The notes: generated by a model from the letters alone, not told the origin. A DNA stretch of 64,000 bases from Saccharospirillum salsuginis (GCF_014651855.1 NZ_BMXR01000001.1:372001-436000); one strand, 5' to 3'. Counted from the first letter of the stretch, positions 7,717 to 16,100 are shown. Translations and numbers: made by a program.

Positions 7717-8184
7717 ATGGAAATCGTAGAACTGGAGAGACTCCAATTGGTTGGGTTGCCCGTGCGGGCAGAATGGCGCGAACTATGGACGGAGATGCCG
7801 AAAGCCTGGAAAAAGCTCTTTGAGCAAGTGGCCCAGATCAATCACCGCCACTCTGATCGATTCGTGGATACTTCGCTTGAGGTCGAGAACGGCGTATATC
7901 TCCAGCTCGTCGGCTCCGAAGTGCTTGAAGTAGATCGGGTGCCTGAAGGCATGATGGCTGTCGATGTGCCAGCTCAACGATATATCTACCATCGTCATGA
8001 TGGACCAACGGCAGGCATAGCTAACAGCTTCGGCCAAATCTATGACTGGGCCAAGGCCAATGGTTACAACGCCGCTGAATTCAAGCTGGACATCGGGTAC
8101 TCGGCCAACGGAAATGAGACATCACACGAGCTCTACGTCGCCATTCAACCAGCAAGAGGATGGCAGCGGATAAACGACAGATAA
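7717..8184 (+). CDS. GyrI-like / effector-binding-domain protein
   Basis: A 155-residue protein resembling the GyrI-like small-molecule-binding domain found alone or after MerR/AraC DNA-binding domains. Supporting features are the GLPVRAEW opening, the strand VYLQLVGSEVLEVDRVPEGMMAVDVPAQRY, the YIYHRHDGPTAGIANSFGQIYDWA segment (typical of the family's 'h.G....l..t...iy.Wl') and ELYVAIQP at the end. There is no DNA-binding domain in this chain. Stand-alone members bind or hydrolyse small hydrophobic compounds; the ligand cannot be told. The next element, a duplicate of the VOC gene end, starts just after the stop. Confidence 0.7.
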   Translation: MEIVELERLQLVGLPVRAEWRELWTEMPKAWKKLFEQVAQINHRHSDRFVDTSLEVENGVYLQLVGSEVLEVDRVPEGMMAVDVPAQRYIYHRHDGPTAGIANSFGQIYDWAKANGYNAAEFKLDIGYSANGNETSHELYVAIQPARGWQRINDR

Positions 8185-8251
8185 ACAGGACACCCATTGC
8201 CAATGGAAGGCTCGGGGAAAACGTTCGTTCCCCGTTTTGTCTTCATTCCGG
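8178..8251. repeat. Copy 2 of the VOC terminator block, joined to a RAYT end motif
   Basis: Starts with GATAAACAGGACACCCATTG, then the hairpin CGGGGAA/TTCCCCG and TTTTG as in copy 1 at 3140-3175. It continues without a break into the duplicated 3' end of the VOC gene (8252-8356). Confidence 0.8.
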
Positions 8252-8356
8252 CTATTTTCTACCGCCCACCAGGGCGAACAGGGCACCCTGCGGGTCTATG
8301 CCCTTAACAATGAAGTCGCCTTCGGTACTCTCTTCGGGTCCGTGGAGGATTTTTCC
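8252..8356 (-). pseudogene. Duplicated 3' end of the VOC (glyoxalase-fold) gene
   Basis: These 105 bases match 10972-11076 with only about three differences, covering the last about 35 codons of the VOC gene including its stop. There is no start and no rest of the gene; it is cut off precisely where the RAYT left end CATAAACAGGACAGCC begins. The near identity suggests a fairly recent event. Confidence 0.9.
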
Positions 8357-8546
8357 ATAAACAGGACAGCCACTGCAAAAGAAACCTCCGAAAAACCAGC
8401 CCTGCAAACTAGGTTCATACAGAACCAAGGTCGGTGATCGGAACGCCGCCAGAGAACAAGCGAAAAATGCCGGTTAAAGCCCGATTTCAAGCACGGGCAC
8501 ACCCTGAAAAGTTTTCAGTAATGTTTATATGGGTGGGAAGGCAGTT
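8357..8546. repeat. RAYT-element left end (long form)
   Basis: Almost identical to 3975-4169, from AAACAGGACAGCCACTGC through AACGCCGCCAGAGAACAAGC to the region just downstream of the transposase stop. The two long-form copies differ at only a few positions, for instance GTAAGGTT against GTAATGTT. Confidence 0.85.
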
Positions 8547-8835
8547 CTAGGTTAGAATTTTTCCCGCTGAGAGCCCAGGCGTTCGTTGATAGCCCAAACG
8601 CCGGCAAGTCTCGACCATGGACCGAACCGTTCCGACGAAGCCTTTGAAGGAACGCTCAAAATGGATGGCGGTATAAAGCCACTTGTCCGGCTCCAAGTTC
8701 AGTCGCTCCATAATGGGCGGCAGGGATTCATCAATGGTACCGCGTTTGCCTTGACGGAACTGCCGACCGGTCCAGTCCAGTAGTTCCAGATAGTCCTGAA
8801 GACGGAACGGCAAACCTTCCGGCACTTCCTTAAGG
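8547..8835 (-). pseudogene. RAYT C-terminal fragment
   Basis: On the - strand it reads VPEGLPFRLQDYLELLDW then GRQFRQGKRGTIDESLPP and CRRLGYQRTPGLSAGKILT, stop, the same as the C-terminal third of the 4170-4831 copy. The rest of the gene is absent and the fragment is joined to unrelated DNA near 8840. Confidence 0.85.
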
Positions 8836-8981
8836 GGATACCGACGAGGGGCGCACCAGAATTGAGATAATCCCAGTTCCGGATGAATGTAGGTCTAAAA
8901 AACTGCTCGAAAGAAAAATATCAAGGAATTTGCTTTATCCAAGTGATCTGAGAGGAAAATACCGGGATATTTTAATATATT
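8836..8981. other. AT-rich junction region downstream of the AAA/TOPRIM operon
   Basis: The base composition changes abruptly to AT-rich near 8860. TTTTAATATATTTTAAAATT just before 8990 can fold as a weak hairpin. No gene seen. Confidence 0.4.
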
Positions 8982-9704
8982 TTAAAATTCGTATATCTTC
9001 CGTCCAAAATAGTCTGCCAAAAATATTGGAAAGGCACTCAATACCGCTACATACTCATTTGGCAAAAATTTGGAAAGCTGAGCCTGAGCAATAAGCATTG
9101 GATCTAGAATTGGTGTATCGCTAAACTCGCTATTGACCAAGCCATTTGCTTTTTTAACATTTGCTGTGACTAAGCCTTGCCAAAGTTGTTTGTCGATTTT
9201 CTTGGCATCTTGATAGATTCTACTACCTCGCTCAGCGGATAAACGTTTATATTTTTTCCCAGTGCAGTCAGATAAACTGGCGGTTCGGTAGAGGAACTGT
9301 GTATGGTCGTCTATATCTCGCATGGCTTCAACCATAGGGTAGCTAACAAAGAGCTTTCCGTGTTCAGTTTCGTTGTCGAACAACTCAAGCATTTCCATCA
9401 GGTTTTGGTCGGAATAGAAGTCGTCGTATGGTTCCATATCAAAAAAGAGATAGATTTGACCAATTTGATCACGTCTCAATGTAGCCAGTTCTTCTTGAAG
9501 CTGAACGGTTGGGTTCATCTCCTTGATAAGCTCAAAAGGGTCTAAATCCTTGTCATTTGAAAGTATTTTATATAACTCGTAGATGTCATTTTTAAAGCTT
9601 ACCAATATATGGCTTTCTTCACCACTAAAAAATACGCGTTCGAGACTCTGAAAATATTGTTTCTCGCGCACTTCCCCTTCAAATACAAACAGCGTGCGTT
9701 CCAT
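8982..9704 (-). CDS. TOPRIM/RloB-like protein, partner of an AAA ATPase
   Basis: The 240-residue product starts with RTLFVFEGEVREKQYF, which fits the first TOPRIM strand with its conserved acidic residue (E9 or E11), and has IGQIYLFFDMEPYDD at about residues 81-95, fitting the D-x-D-like second motif that holds Mg2+. SYPMVEAMRDI may match the 'P.fE' segment of RloB-like proteins. In known systems such as RloAB/AbiL and PARIS (AriA/AriB) a small TOPRIM protein works with an OLD-type ATPase and acts as the nuclease effector. Here the ATG overlaps the stop of the ATPase gene (TAATG), so the two are translationally coupled. The sequence did not let me pick one known subfamily. AT-rich relative to most neighbours. 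Confidence 0.65.
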   Translation of the reverse strand: MERTLFVFEGEVREKQYFQSLERVFFSGEESHILVSFKNDIYELYKILSNDKDLDPFELIKEMNPTVQLQEELATLRRDQIGQIYLFFDMEPYDDFYSDQNLMEMLELFDNETEHGKLFVSYPMVEAMRDIDDHTQFLYRTASLSDCTGKKYKRLSAERGSRIYQDAKKIDKQLWQGLVTANVKKANGLVNSEFSDTPILDPMLIAQAQLSKFLPNEYVAVLSAFPIFLADYFGRKIYEF

Positions 9705-10816
9705 TAGCTGGACATGCCCTTGTAGATTTTTTCTAAATTGTGTGCTTTACGCAGTTCCTTATTGGTTAAGGCGGTAATCGGCTTAATAACTTTATCCAGC
9801 ACAAAATAGCAATCAGGTCGGAGCAGGTCGTTACTCATGACCCCGGTGTTGTGGGTGGTCATAATAGTTTGGCAATCAGCTTGGGCGACCTTTTCGACTA
9901 TGCTCGATGCCAGCGCGTGGTGGTAGAAAGCATCAAACTCATCAATATAAGCAAAGGTAATTTTATTGCTTTGAAAACGCAACCACCAAAAATAAAAAAT
10001 ACCTAGAGATAGGGTTCCGGTAGAGGCTGCACTGCCAAACTCAAGCTTGGTTTCACCAAAGTCAAAATATATACCTTTCTGACCATTAGTGGTCGCTTCA
10101 ACAGTAAGCGAACATTCTATACCTGCGCTATTTAAAAAGTCTTCAAAGTCTTTCACAGAGTCAGATTCAATAATGCTTTGTGAAAGGCGTTTAACGCCAA
10201 TATCTTTGCCTACATACTCGCCGGTACGCGTCGAATTTAGCGATCGAAAAAAGACCATGCCTTCAATATATTCAATCAATGCTTCGAAATGTCTATTAGT
10301 GGGCGTGTCATCTAGAAACGTGTTATTTTTTACATATTTCAGCAAGGATATTTTAGAATCACCGACATCAGTCTTAAGTGATTCAGCCCCCTGCAAACAA
10401 ATACTAGCTTTTGATGTATTGCGCCGGTCGATTTCGAGCACGATTTTATTATCAATCGTTAGGATTTCATACACCAGCTTGTCGAGAGATTCTTTGCCGT
10501 AGCTATAGACGATATCAACTCCGTCAATACGAAAATCAAAGACGAACTCAGCCAGTCCGACCCCTATGCCACCGTTTAGATAGTTATTGTCCAGAGTGTT
10601 GATATAACTGGGGGAATCAACCAAGTGGAGCACAGGGTCAACCATGGCAAGCCCAAGGTTGGATTTACCGCCGCCATTAGGCCCATAAATCATACCGTGT
10701 TCGACAACCCCGTCTCGCACTGCATCGCTGTTAAATTCATATTGCTGGCTAGATAGATCAAAATTCAGCCAATCGGCAAAGTTTCGGAAGTTTTTTACGG
10801 AAAACTTATGCAGCAT
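9704..10816 (-). CDS. OLD-like AAA/ABC-type ATPase, probable phage-defence sensor subunit
   Basis: From ATG at 10816 (LHKFSVKNFRNFADW) the protein is 370 residues. Walker A is GPNGGGKS at residues 45-52, an ABC-like signature lies in STGTLSLG (about 265-272), Walker B is AYIDEFD (289-295) and the switch histidine is in TTHNTG (320-325). This order without a coiled-coil insert fits AAA_15/AAA_21 ATPases of the OLD group. Unlike OLD or GajA there is no C-terminal TOPRIM in the same chain; it is in the next gene. An upstream in-frame ATG at 10855 is possible but would add a non-conserved tail. In PARIS, AbiL and RloAB the ATPase senses phage proteins; a similar role is inferred here from architecture and island context. 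Confidence 0.85.
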   Translation of the reverse strand: MLHKFSVKNFRNFADWLNFDLSSQQYEFNSDAVRDGVVEHGMIYGPNGGGKSNLGLAMVDPVLHLVDSPSYINTLDNNYLNGGIGVGLAEFVFDFRIDGVDIVYSYGKESLDKLVYEILTIDNKIVLEIDRRNTSKASICLQGAESLKTDVGDSKISLLKYVKNNTFLDDTPTNRHFEALIEYIEGMVFFRSLNSTRTGEYVGKDIGVKRLSQSIIESDSVKDFEDFLNSAGIECSLTVEATTNGQKGIYFDFGETKLEFGSAASTGTLSLGIFYFWWLRFQSNKITFAYIDEFDAFYHHALASSIVEKVAQADCQTIMTTHNTGVMSNDLLRPDCYFVLDKVIKPITALTNKELRKAHNLEKIYKGMSS

Positions 10817-10925
10817 CGTGCTCTCCCAGTCACTTATTGCACTAGAATACCACATTTTTGGGTTTGGCGTAAAAAAACTACGGCACTTCCTGACAATAAA
10901 CAGGGTTCAAACAGGACATTGTAAA

Positions 10926-10962
10926 TAAAGGCTCGGGGAAACATTCGTTCCCCGAATAGGCT
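10926..10962. terminator. Terminator-like hairpin downstream of the VOC gene
   Basis: CGGGGAA (10934-10940) pairs with TTCCCCG (10948-10954) around ACATTCG. On the - strand it lies 18 bases after the VOC stop and is followed by CTTTATTTAC. This is the parent of the copies at 3140 and 8210. The run of T is poor, so efficiency is uncertain. RAYT-like words AATAAACAGG and AAACAGGACATTG sit just beyond it. Confidence 0.5.
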
Positions 10963-10971
10963 CTATTTCGG

Positions 10972-11766
10972 CTATTTTCTACCGCCCACTAAGGCGAATA
11001 GGGCACCCTGCGGGTCTATGCCCTTAACAATGAAGTCGCCTTCGGTACTCTCTTCGGGTCCGTGGAGGATTTTTCCGCCCATGGCGGTAACGGCGTCGAC
11101 CGCCAAATCGATATCCGCACAACGAAAATAGTAGTGCCACAGGGGCACTGGTATCTCGTCCGGCTTGGGCATGATCGCACCGATCAAGCCATTGTGGCGG
11201 ATGAATTCATACGTACCCATCGGGCCCATACTCATCTCGCCGTCCTTGGTCCAGCCAAATGCCTTGAAATAGAAGGCTTTCGCCGCTTCCGGGTCGGTGG
11301 TCACCAACTCATTCCAGGCACAGTGTCCGATACGCGGTTTGTCCGAGGCAAAGGCCAGGCTTGCCTCATTGCTGTTACCCCGCATGACGTAAAACGGTGT
11401 ACCCTGTGGGTCGCTCACCATGGCCAATCGGCCCACATTGGGTATATCGGTGGGCGGCACCTGTACCTGGCCACCCATCTCGAGGATGCCGGAGACGGTC
11501 TGGTCCACATCGTTAACACCGATATAACCCAGCCATATCGGCCTGGCACCCTGCTGGCACATCTCGTCAGTCAATTGCATCAGGCCGCCGGTATCATGCT
11601 GTTCTTCGGTCTCTTCGTCCTGGACGCTCAGGATGCGGTAGTCCATGCCAGGCTGACCACTGTCGGTCACCTGCCACCCCAAAATCTTACTGTAAAAAGC
11701 AGACGCCGCTTCAATATCGGTGGTGAGCAGCTCGTACCAGATAAATTCACCGTGTTGGTTGGGCAT
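10972..11766 (-). CDS. Two-domain VOC (glyoxalase-fold) protein
   Basis: The 264-residue protein consists of two vicinal-oxygen-chelate modules, roughly residues 1-130 (QHGEFIWYELLTTDIEAASAFY, FYSKILGW) and 140-262 (GHCAWNELVTTDPEAAKAFY, FKAFGW). Members of this two-unit group are annotated as glyoxalase/bleomycin-resistance-like proteins, and some bind or modify small toxic compounds; the substrate is unknown. AGGAGAA lies 7 bases before the ATG. The DUF1428 gene lies 35 bases upstream in the same orientation, so the two probably form an operon. Its 3' end has been copied to 8252-8356, and its terminator to 3121-3200. Confidence 0.9.
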   Translation of the reverse strand: MPNQHGEFIWYELLTTDIEAASAFYSKILGWQVTDSGQPGMDYRILSVQDEETEEQHDTGGLMQLTDEMCQQGARPIWLGYIGVNDVDQTVSGILEMGGQVQVPPTDIPNVGRLAMVSDPQGTPFYVMRGNSNEASLAFASDKPRIGHCAWNELVTTDPEAAKAFYFKAFGWTKDGEMSMGPMGTYEFIRHNGLIGAIMPKPDEIPVPLWHYYFRCADIDLAVDAVTAMGGKILHGPEESTEGDFIVKGIDPQGALFALVGGRK

Positions 11767-11801
11767 GGTGTTCTCCTTTTAGTTTAAGCGGGTATCGGCC
11801 C

Positions 11802-12173
11802 CTACTTTTTGAAATCCACGACGGGCGAAAAGCCTCCGAAAATCATGCGCTTACCGTCGAACGGCATCGGGTTTTTCTCTGGGTTGAGGCGCGGGTCACT
11901 GTCCATGGCCTGCATCATTTTTGCCATGCCGGCATCACGGGTGGCTTTATCGGGCCATTCTATCCAGGCGAACACGACGACTTCGTCGTCTGTCGCCTGT
12001 ACGGCGCGCCGAAAATCGGTGACCTTACCGTCTGGTACATCGTCCTCCCAGCATTCCAGAACCCGGAGGGCGCCCCATTCCATAAAGGCGGCGTCAGCGG
12101 TTTCCGCATGTTGGATGAAGGCGTCTTTGTTGGCCTTGGGCACAGCGGTAACGATTCCGTCGATATAACTCAT
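11802..12173 (-). CDS. DUF1428 family protein
   Basis: A 123-residue protein starting SYIDGIVTAVPKANKDAF and containing EWGALRVLECWEDDVPDGKV, FAWIEWPDKATRDAGM and PFDGKRMIFGGF, all hallmarks of the DUF1428 (YbaA-like) family. The fold is a ferredoxin-like dimer; the function is unknown. AGGAG before ATG 12173 fixes the start; longer upstream readings run into transposon debris. It is probably co-transcribed with the VOC gene 35 bases downstream. Confidence 0.9.
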   Translation of the reverse strand: MSYIDGIVTAVPKANKDAFIQHAETADAAFMEWGALRVLECWEDDVPDGKVTDFRRAVQATDDEVVVFAWIEWPDKATRDAGMAKMMQAMDSDPRLNPEKNPMPFDGKRMIFGGFSPVVDFKK

Positions 12174-12295
12174 AGTCAGCTCCTGGGTGTTGATGTGTGG
12201 TGTCACAGAGTAGTCGTTGGCGCCTTCGGGAAATCGACAGGTTATGAAACTTTTTTTTGAAAATTCTCGAGACGAACGGAATGGGGCTTGCAGCC

Positions 12296-12360
12296 CAACA
12301 ACAAATAGGACAGCCACAGTAAAGAAATCTCCGAAAAACCAGTCCTGAAAACATGGTGCA
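12296..12360. repeat. RAYT-element left-end remnant
   Basis: ACAAATAGGACAGCCAC, then AAAGAAATCTCCGAAAAACC and CAGTCCTGAAAACATGG, a diverged version of the left-end block. Confidence 0.75.
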
Positions 12361-12457
12361 TACACATTTCCAGAATCGGCCCGTACAGCGCGTCCTCTGC
12401 ATTGGCTCGGCAAGCAATCCGCTCGTTCAGGGCGCTCCTGAACCAGATAATGCTCAT
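12361..12457 (-). pseudogene. RAYT middle fragment
   Basis: The - strand reads MSIIWFRSALNERIACRANA then EDALYGPILEM. RAYT proteins have a middle segment of the form 'LSWFMR.LNE.IARRANAED..TGRFWE' between the HYH motif and the C-terminal signature, so this is that piece, with several substitutions. It is exactly the section deleted from the 4170-4831 copy. Upstream (12458-12540) may hold a more decayed extension. Confidence 0.7.
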
Positions 12458-13017
12458 GAGTTATTCACGCCACTGGGTGGCCAACCCTTCGACCACCCCA
12501 CAGTTCAGCCTCTGTTCCCAGCCCCTCTGATCTTATAGCGATTATGTCTAACAAAATACTCTTTAATTACTTTCTCACCGCTAACCGTCTACCAAGAGTG
12601 GTTGAGCCTTAGATGTAGACACAAGAACGGTTTTATCCTCGTCTAGCCGACATGGCGTAGCTGTTCATACTGTAACGATTTGGAATTGAGTTCATTTCTT
12701 ACCCTTGCTACATTCAGACTTAAGCCGAAACTCGGACCAGCCATTCGACTGTTCGATATAAAAGAAATCCAATTCAGCACTAACCTTTGCATACGGTCTA
12801 AACTATGCATGAGTCTGTGCTGTACCGAGCCATTGTACTGAAAGTTGGCTACACATTGTGTGCTTCAACTATATTGCTTCATTGAACTCCCTCAATCGGG
12901 GTGTTTTGAATATACATGTGCAGGCACAACGGCGACATTCTTGCTAGGACTACACAGTCATTACAAAGCCGCACGTGCTGCAGACGATATACCCAAAGTT
13001 AGTATCAGCTAGTTTTT
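12458..13017. other. Intergenic region, AT-rich, no gene seen
   Basis: About 560 bases with frequent stops in all frames. The composition becomes AT-rich after 12540. A hairpin-like CACATTGTGTG is near 12851. I see no RNA gene or repeat in it. Confidence 0.4.
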
Positions 13018-13728
13018 ATGGATATAAGAAAACGCATCGAGCAAAATCCAGTTATCGTATTTCTGTCTGTATTAGTAGTCGGATTCGTCTCTGGCGTCGG
13101 AGCAGTCAGAGTTATACTTGAAGTAGCAAACTTCGATACTGACTCACAAACTAAAATTGAGCGAATGCAAAAAATCGATGATGAACTAAGCAAAACTAAG
13201 GAGCAACTAGAGAAGTATAAACTGGAGTTAAAGAGGCTTAAGGAAAACTACGCCATGTTAATGCAGGACGAGAGTAATAATATAGATGAACGGGTAGTGC
13301 GGGCTGTCAGTAAATTAGAAATATGGGTGGTGTACACGACTGAATATTTGCAGGAAGCGGTAGAGATCAAGAAACGTATTTCTGAGACTGGGGCAACAAT
13401 TGCGCTGTGGCATCTGGAGGATTATGTATTAAGGGAAACCAAGGACAAACTGATACAGTTTAACCCAGCAAGCGCTGAAGGAGTAGCAGCAGTTAAGGCA
13501 ATGATTGCAGACATCTATGATTTCAACCTTGAATCAGTTTCCGTGGAAGGCGAATCAAATGGGAGAAAACCTCTTTCAGAAATCATTTTCGAACTTAACC
13601 GTTCAGCAAATCATACAATAGGAAGTGTGCCAACACCTCTCAATATTACGACGGATACGGTTCCAACGAGAAGCAATGAAGTATTAATCTGGATAATGCC
13701 TAAAGAATTGTACGGGCTTCTCCAATGA
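13018..13728 (+). CDS. Hypothetical membrane-anchored coiled-coil protein
   Basis: This 236-residue protein has one hydrophobic helix at about residues 13-32 (VIVFLSVLVVGFVSGVGAV), then a charged coiled coil at about 46-85 (QKIDDELSKTKEQLEKYKLE and following) and a C-terminal domain of about 150 residues with no recognised motif. The likely topology is a short cytoplasmic N terminus and a helical stalk. The gene is AT-rich and isolated between RAYT fragments. I cannot suggest a function. Confidence 0.7.
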   Translation: MDIRKRIEQNPVIVFLSVLVVGFVSGVGAVRVILEVANFDTDSQTKIERMQKIDDELSKTKEQLEKYKLELKRLKENYAMLMQDESNNIDERVVRAVSKLEIWVVYTTEYLQEAVEIKKRISETGATIALWHLEDYVLRETKDKLIQFNPASAEGVAAVKAMIADIYDFNLESVSVEGESNGRKPLSEIIFELNRSANHTIGSVPTPLNITTDTVPTRSNEVLIWIMPKELYGLLQ

Positions 13729-13851
13729 TGACGAAGTAACAATCAGGGAAAAGCAGCCAGGACACCCAACACAATTTAATCACCTATTTCTGGTCCATAC
13801 AATGCCTATCGAACCCAACTTTACGCCTTTGCCAGATTTGACATTTCCCCA

Positions 13852-13949
13852 ACAGAATAAACTGGACAGCCACTGCAAAAGAAACCTCCGAAAAACCAGC
13901 CCTGAAAGCAATTAGTTATGATGGGTGTCCTGGCAACGGCACTCTGATA
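13852..13949. repeat. RAYT-element left end (short deletion form)
   Basis: AATAAACTGGACAGCCACTG then the AAAGAAACCTCCGAAAAACC block; at about 13921 an extra GATGGGTGTCCTGG follows before the transposase fragment begins. Confidence 0.8.
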
Positions 13950-14071
13950 CTCGTAGTCGGCTCCGGCCATGGTATCCTGACCACAGGGGAAGACGCGGCG
14001 TACGCATCGGGCCACACAGCGTTATAAGGCATGGCGTCTAGTGAAACGAGGCTTTTACTTGGCTTTGGCAT
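13950..14071 (-). pseudogene. RAYT N-terminal fragment, frameshifted
   Basis: From ATG at 14071: MPKPSKSLVSLDAMPY, then a frame change within the YYHC segment, followed in another frame by ARCVRRVFPCGQD and GADYE. The piece ends at the same codon region as the 6311-6438 fragment. Confidence 0.8.
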
Positions 14072-14165
14072 ATCGCTCAAACTTGATATACATCCAGCAC
14101 TTGGCGATATTGGCAATTAGCCCTTGCCTCGGTCAAGCTTGAGAATGGGTGTCCATGCAAACTGG
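14072..14165. repeat. RAYT-element right end
   Basis: Upstream region of the transposase, ending in CAAGCTTGAGAATGGGTGTCC and ATGCAA, matching 6439-6525 and the remnant at 19097-19125. Confidence 0.75.
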
Positions 14166-14172
14166 GTATTGC

Positions 14173-14790
14173 TTAGACGAGATGTACTGCCGTTTTGAAT
14201 AATAGTGTACAGCCGATAATTATGATCATTGCACCGCTTGCAGCTCTGGTGTTATTTATTGCAGAAGGGCTAAATCTTGTAGTTAACGTGTGCGCCGCAA
14301 ACGCGTATGCCATCATGATCGTGAAATCAAAAAAGCACCAACCGAGAGCCAGATATATCGCAGACTGCCAGTAGGGGATGTCAACTAGTATGAATTGAGG
14401 TAGCAAAGTGGCGAAGAATATCAGATCTTTGGGGTTGCTGATCCCGGTGTAAAAAGCAGCTTTGAAGATTGGCCACCCTTCCTTTTTACTGTCCTCTTGA
14501 GGCGCTATATTGATGGGTTTTATGCTTTGTACACCAATCCACAGTAACAAAATAGCGCCAGCGATAGACAGAATATCTATCCAAAATCCTTTTGCAATAA
14601 AAGTCAGCCCGCCTAAAGATAAAGAAATCAATACTAAGGAGGCGCTGACACTGCCTGCTGCATTAAACAGACACTTTTTGGGCCCATAGGATGCTCCATG
14701 TTGGATTACAAGAAGCGCAGATGGTCCCGGTGTGGCAATGATCAAAAAGATCGTGCCCAAGTAAAGTGAAAATAAGGTCAAGCCTGCCAC
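14173..14790 (-). CDS. LysE/RhtB-family translocator
   Basis: A 205-residue protein with about six membrane helices. The N-terminal LYLGTIFLIIATPGPSALLV carries the family signature (ATPGP near residues 19-23) and GISNPKDLIFFATLLPQF is the second conserved loop. LysE/RhtB proteins export amino acids or related small molecules from the cytoplasm. The start is taken as a GTG at 14790, giving the usual length; the ribosome site is weak. The gene lies between a RAYT right end and a RAYT C-terminal fragment, so its promoter may have been altered. Its substrate cannot be read from the sequence. Confidence 0.85.
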   Translation of the reverse strand: MAGLTLFSLYLGTIFLIIATPGPSALLVIQHGASYGPKKCLFNAAGSVSASLVLISLSLGGLTFIAKGFWIDILSIAGAILLLWIGVQSIKPINIAPQEDSKKEGWPIFKAAFYTGISNPKDLIFFATLLPQFILVDIPYWQSAIYLALGWCFFDFTIMMAYAFAAHTLTTRFSPSAINNTRAASGAMIIIIGCTLLFKTAVHLV

Positions 14791-14891
14791 CCAAGATAAG
14801 TACCGAAAGGGATGGCACCATAGCCATATGGCATGGTGGCTGCAAGAGTTTCCATATAATTAAAACTATTTGAACTATCCTTTTTCGTTCT

Positions 14892-15112
14892 ATGTGAATT
14901 AATCAAGACAACCATTGTGAAAGGAGGCTCCGAAAAACCAGCCCTGAAAACAAGCCCAGGCGTTTGTTGATAGCCCAAACGCCGGCAAATCAGGACCATA
15001 GACCGAACCGTTCCGACGAAGCCTTTGAAAGAACGCTAATAATGGATAGCGGTATAAAGCTATTTTTCCGGCTCCAAGTGCAGTCGCTCCATATTGGGTC
15101 GCAGGGCGTTAG
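14892..15112 (-). pseudogene. RAYT C-terminal fragment with element left end
   Basis: A shortened left end (from CAAGACAACCATTGTG) is joined directly to the 3' end of the transposase gene. On the - strand the coding remnant reads SFKGFVGTVRSMVLIC and RRLGYQQTPG, with the stop codon region missing. It is joined to unrelated DNA near 15110. Confidence 0.8.
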
Positions 15113-15269
15113 CGTGGCTTTGAGTACGAGTCCAAGTTTTTTGTTCTACCCTAACTACAATGATCACCCCGACACTGCCGACTGGATGTTCCCTATGAAG
15201 CGATGTACAGTGCAATCTAAACGTACGTGAGCCACTTCTAAATCGCGATCTATCAGGACTATCCCCACC

Positions 15270-16100
15270 ATGGCAAAAATCGGCACCTTTAATTCGATGG
15301 AGGTTACTTCCATCACCGACTTCGGGGCCTTCCTCGATGGTGAGAACCTCGGTTCTATTCTGTTACCCAAAAAACAATGTCCCGAGAACCTTCAAGAAGG
15401 TGACTCCGTCAGGGCTTTTATCTATCTGGATTCAGAAGATCGGCTCATCGCCACGCGCATTCAGCCGAAAGCCGAGGTGGGCCAGTGTGCGACTCTTGAA
15501 GTGAAAGAGCTCACGCCCTTTGGCGCTTTTCTGGACTGGGGACTTCCAAAAGACCTGTTGGTCCCTTTCAGCGAACAGCGTAAGCCAATGGAAGTCGGCC
15601 AGAAACAGGTGGTGTACCTGTTTGTCGACAGCCTGACGCAACGCATAACCGGCAGCACCAAGCTGAATCACTTCCTGCCGGAGGAGACGGATGCCTACCG
15701 CGCAAATGACCCGGTTGATCTGCTAATAGCTGGTCGAACGAACCTGGGTTACCGGGTGGTGGTTGATAATAAGTGCCTCGGCATGGTGTTCAATGAAGAC
15801 GTGCTCCAGCCACTGAGTATTGGCCAGAGGTTGAAAGGCTTCGTAAAAACGGTGCGTTCCGACAATAAAATAGACCTGATGCTTCAACTGCAGGGTCACG
15901 AAGCCCGCCTCGACATTGCCGACCGAATCCTGAAAGAACTGGAGGCCAATGGAGGCGTGCTGATGCTGTCCGACCGCTCCAGTCCGGAGGTGATCTACAA
16001 AGCCTTCCAGGTGAGCAAAGGCAATTTCAAAAAGGCCATTGGCCGCTTATTGAAACAGAACAAGATCAGTCAGGAATCCGATCGGATTGTGTTGCGGTAG
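15270..16100 (+). CDS. cvfB: CvfB-family S1 RNA-binding protein
   Basis: A 276-residue protein whose first about 130 residues hold two S1-like units: GTFNSMEVTSITDFGAFLDG and ATLEVKELTPFGAFLDWGLP, with LLPKKQCPENLQEGD and DLLVPFSEQRKPMEVGQ in between. The middle has a further partial S1-like part, and the end is a winged-helix (VIYKAFQVSKGNFKKAIGRL and LLKQNKI). This order fits CvfB (YitL), a conserved RNA-binding protein that influences virulence gene expression in staphylococci; its role in gammaproteobacteria is not well defined. Length is normal and no frame defects are seen, so it is probably part of the resident chromosome. Confidence 0.9.
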   Translation: MAKIGTFNSMEVTSITDFGAFLDGENLGSILLPKKQCPENLQEGDSVRAFIYLDSEDRLIATRIQPKAEVGQCATLEVKELTPFGAFLDWGLPKDLLVPFSEQRKPMEVGQKQVVYLFVDSLTQRITGSTKLNHFLPEETDAYRANDPVDLLIAGRTNLGYRVVVDNKCLGMVFNEDVLQPLSIGQRLKGFVKTVRSDNKIDLMLQLQGHEARLDIADRILKELEANGGVLMLSDRSSPEVIYKAFQVSKGNFKKAIGRLLKQNKISQESDRIVLR

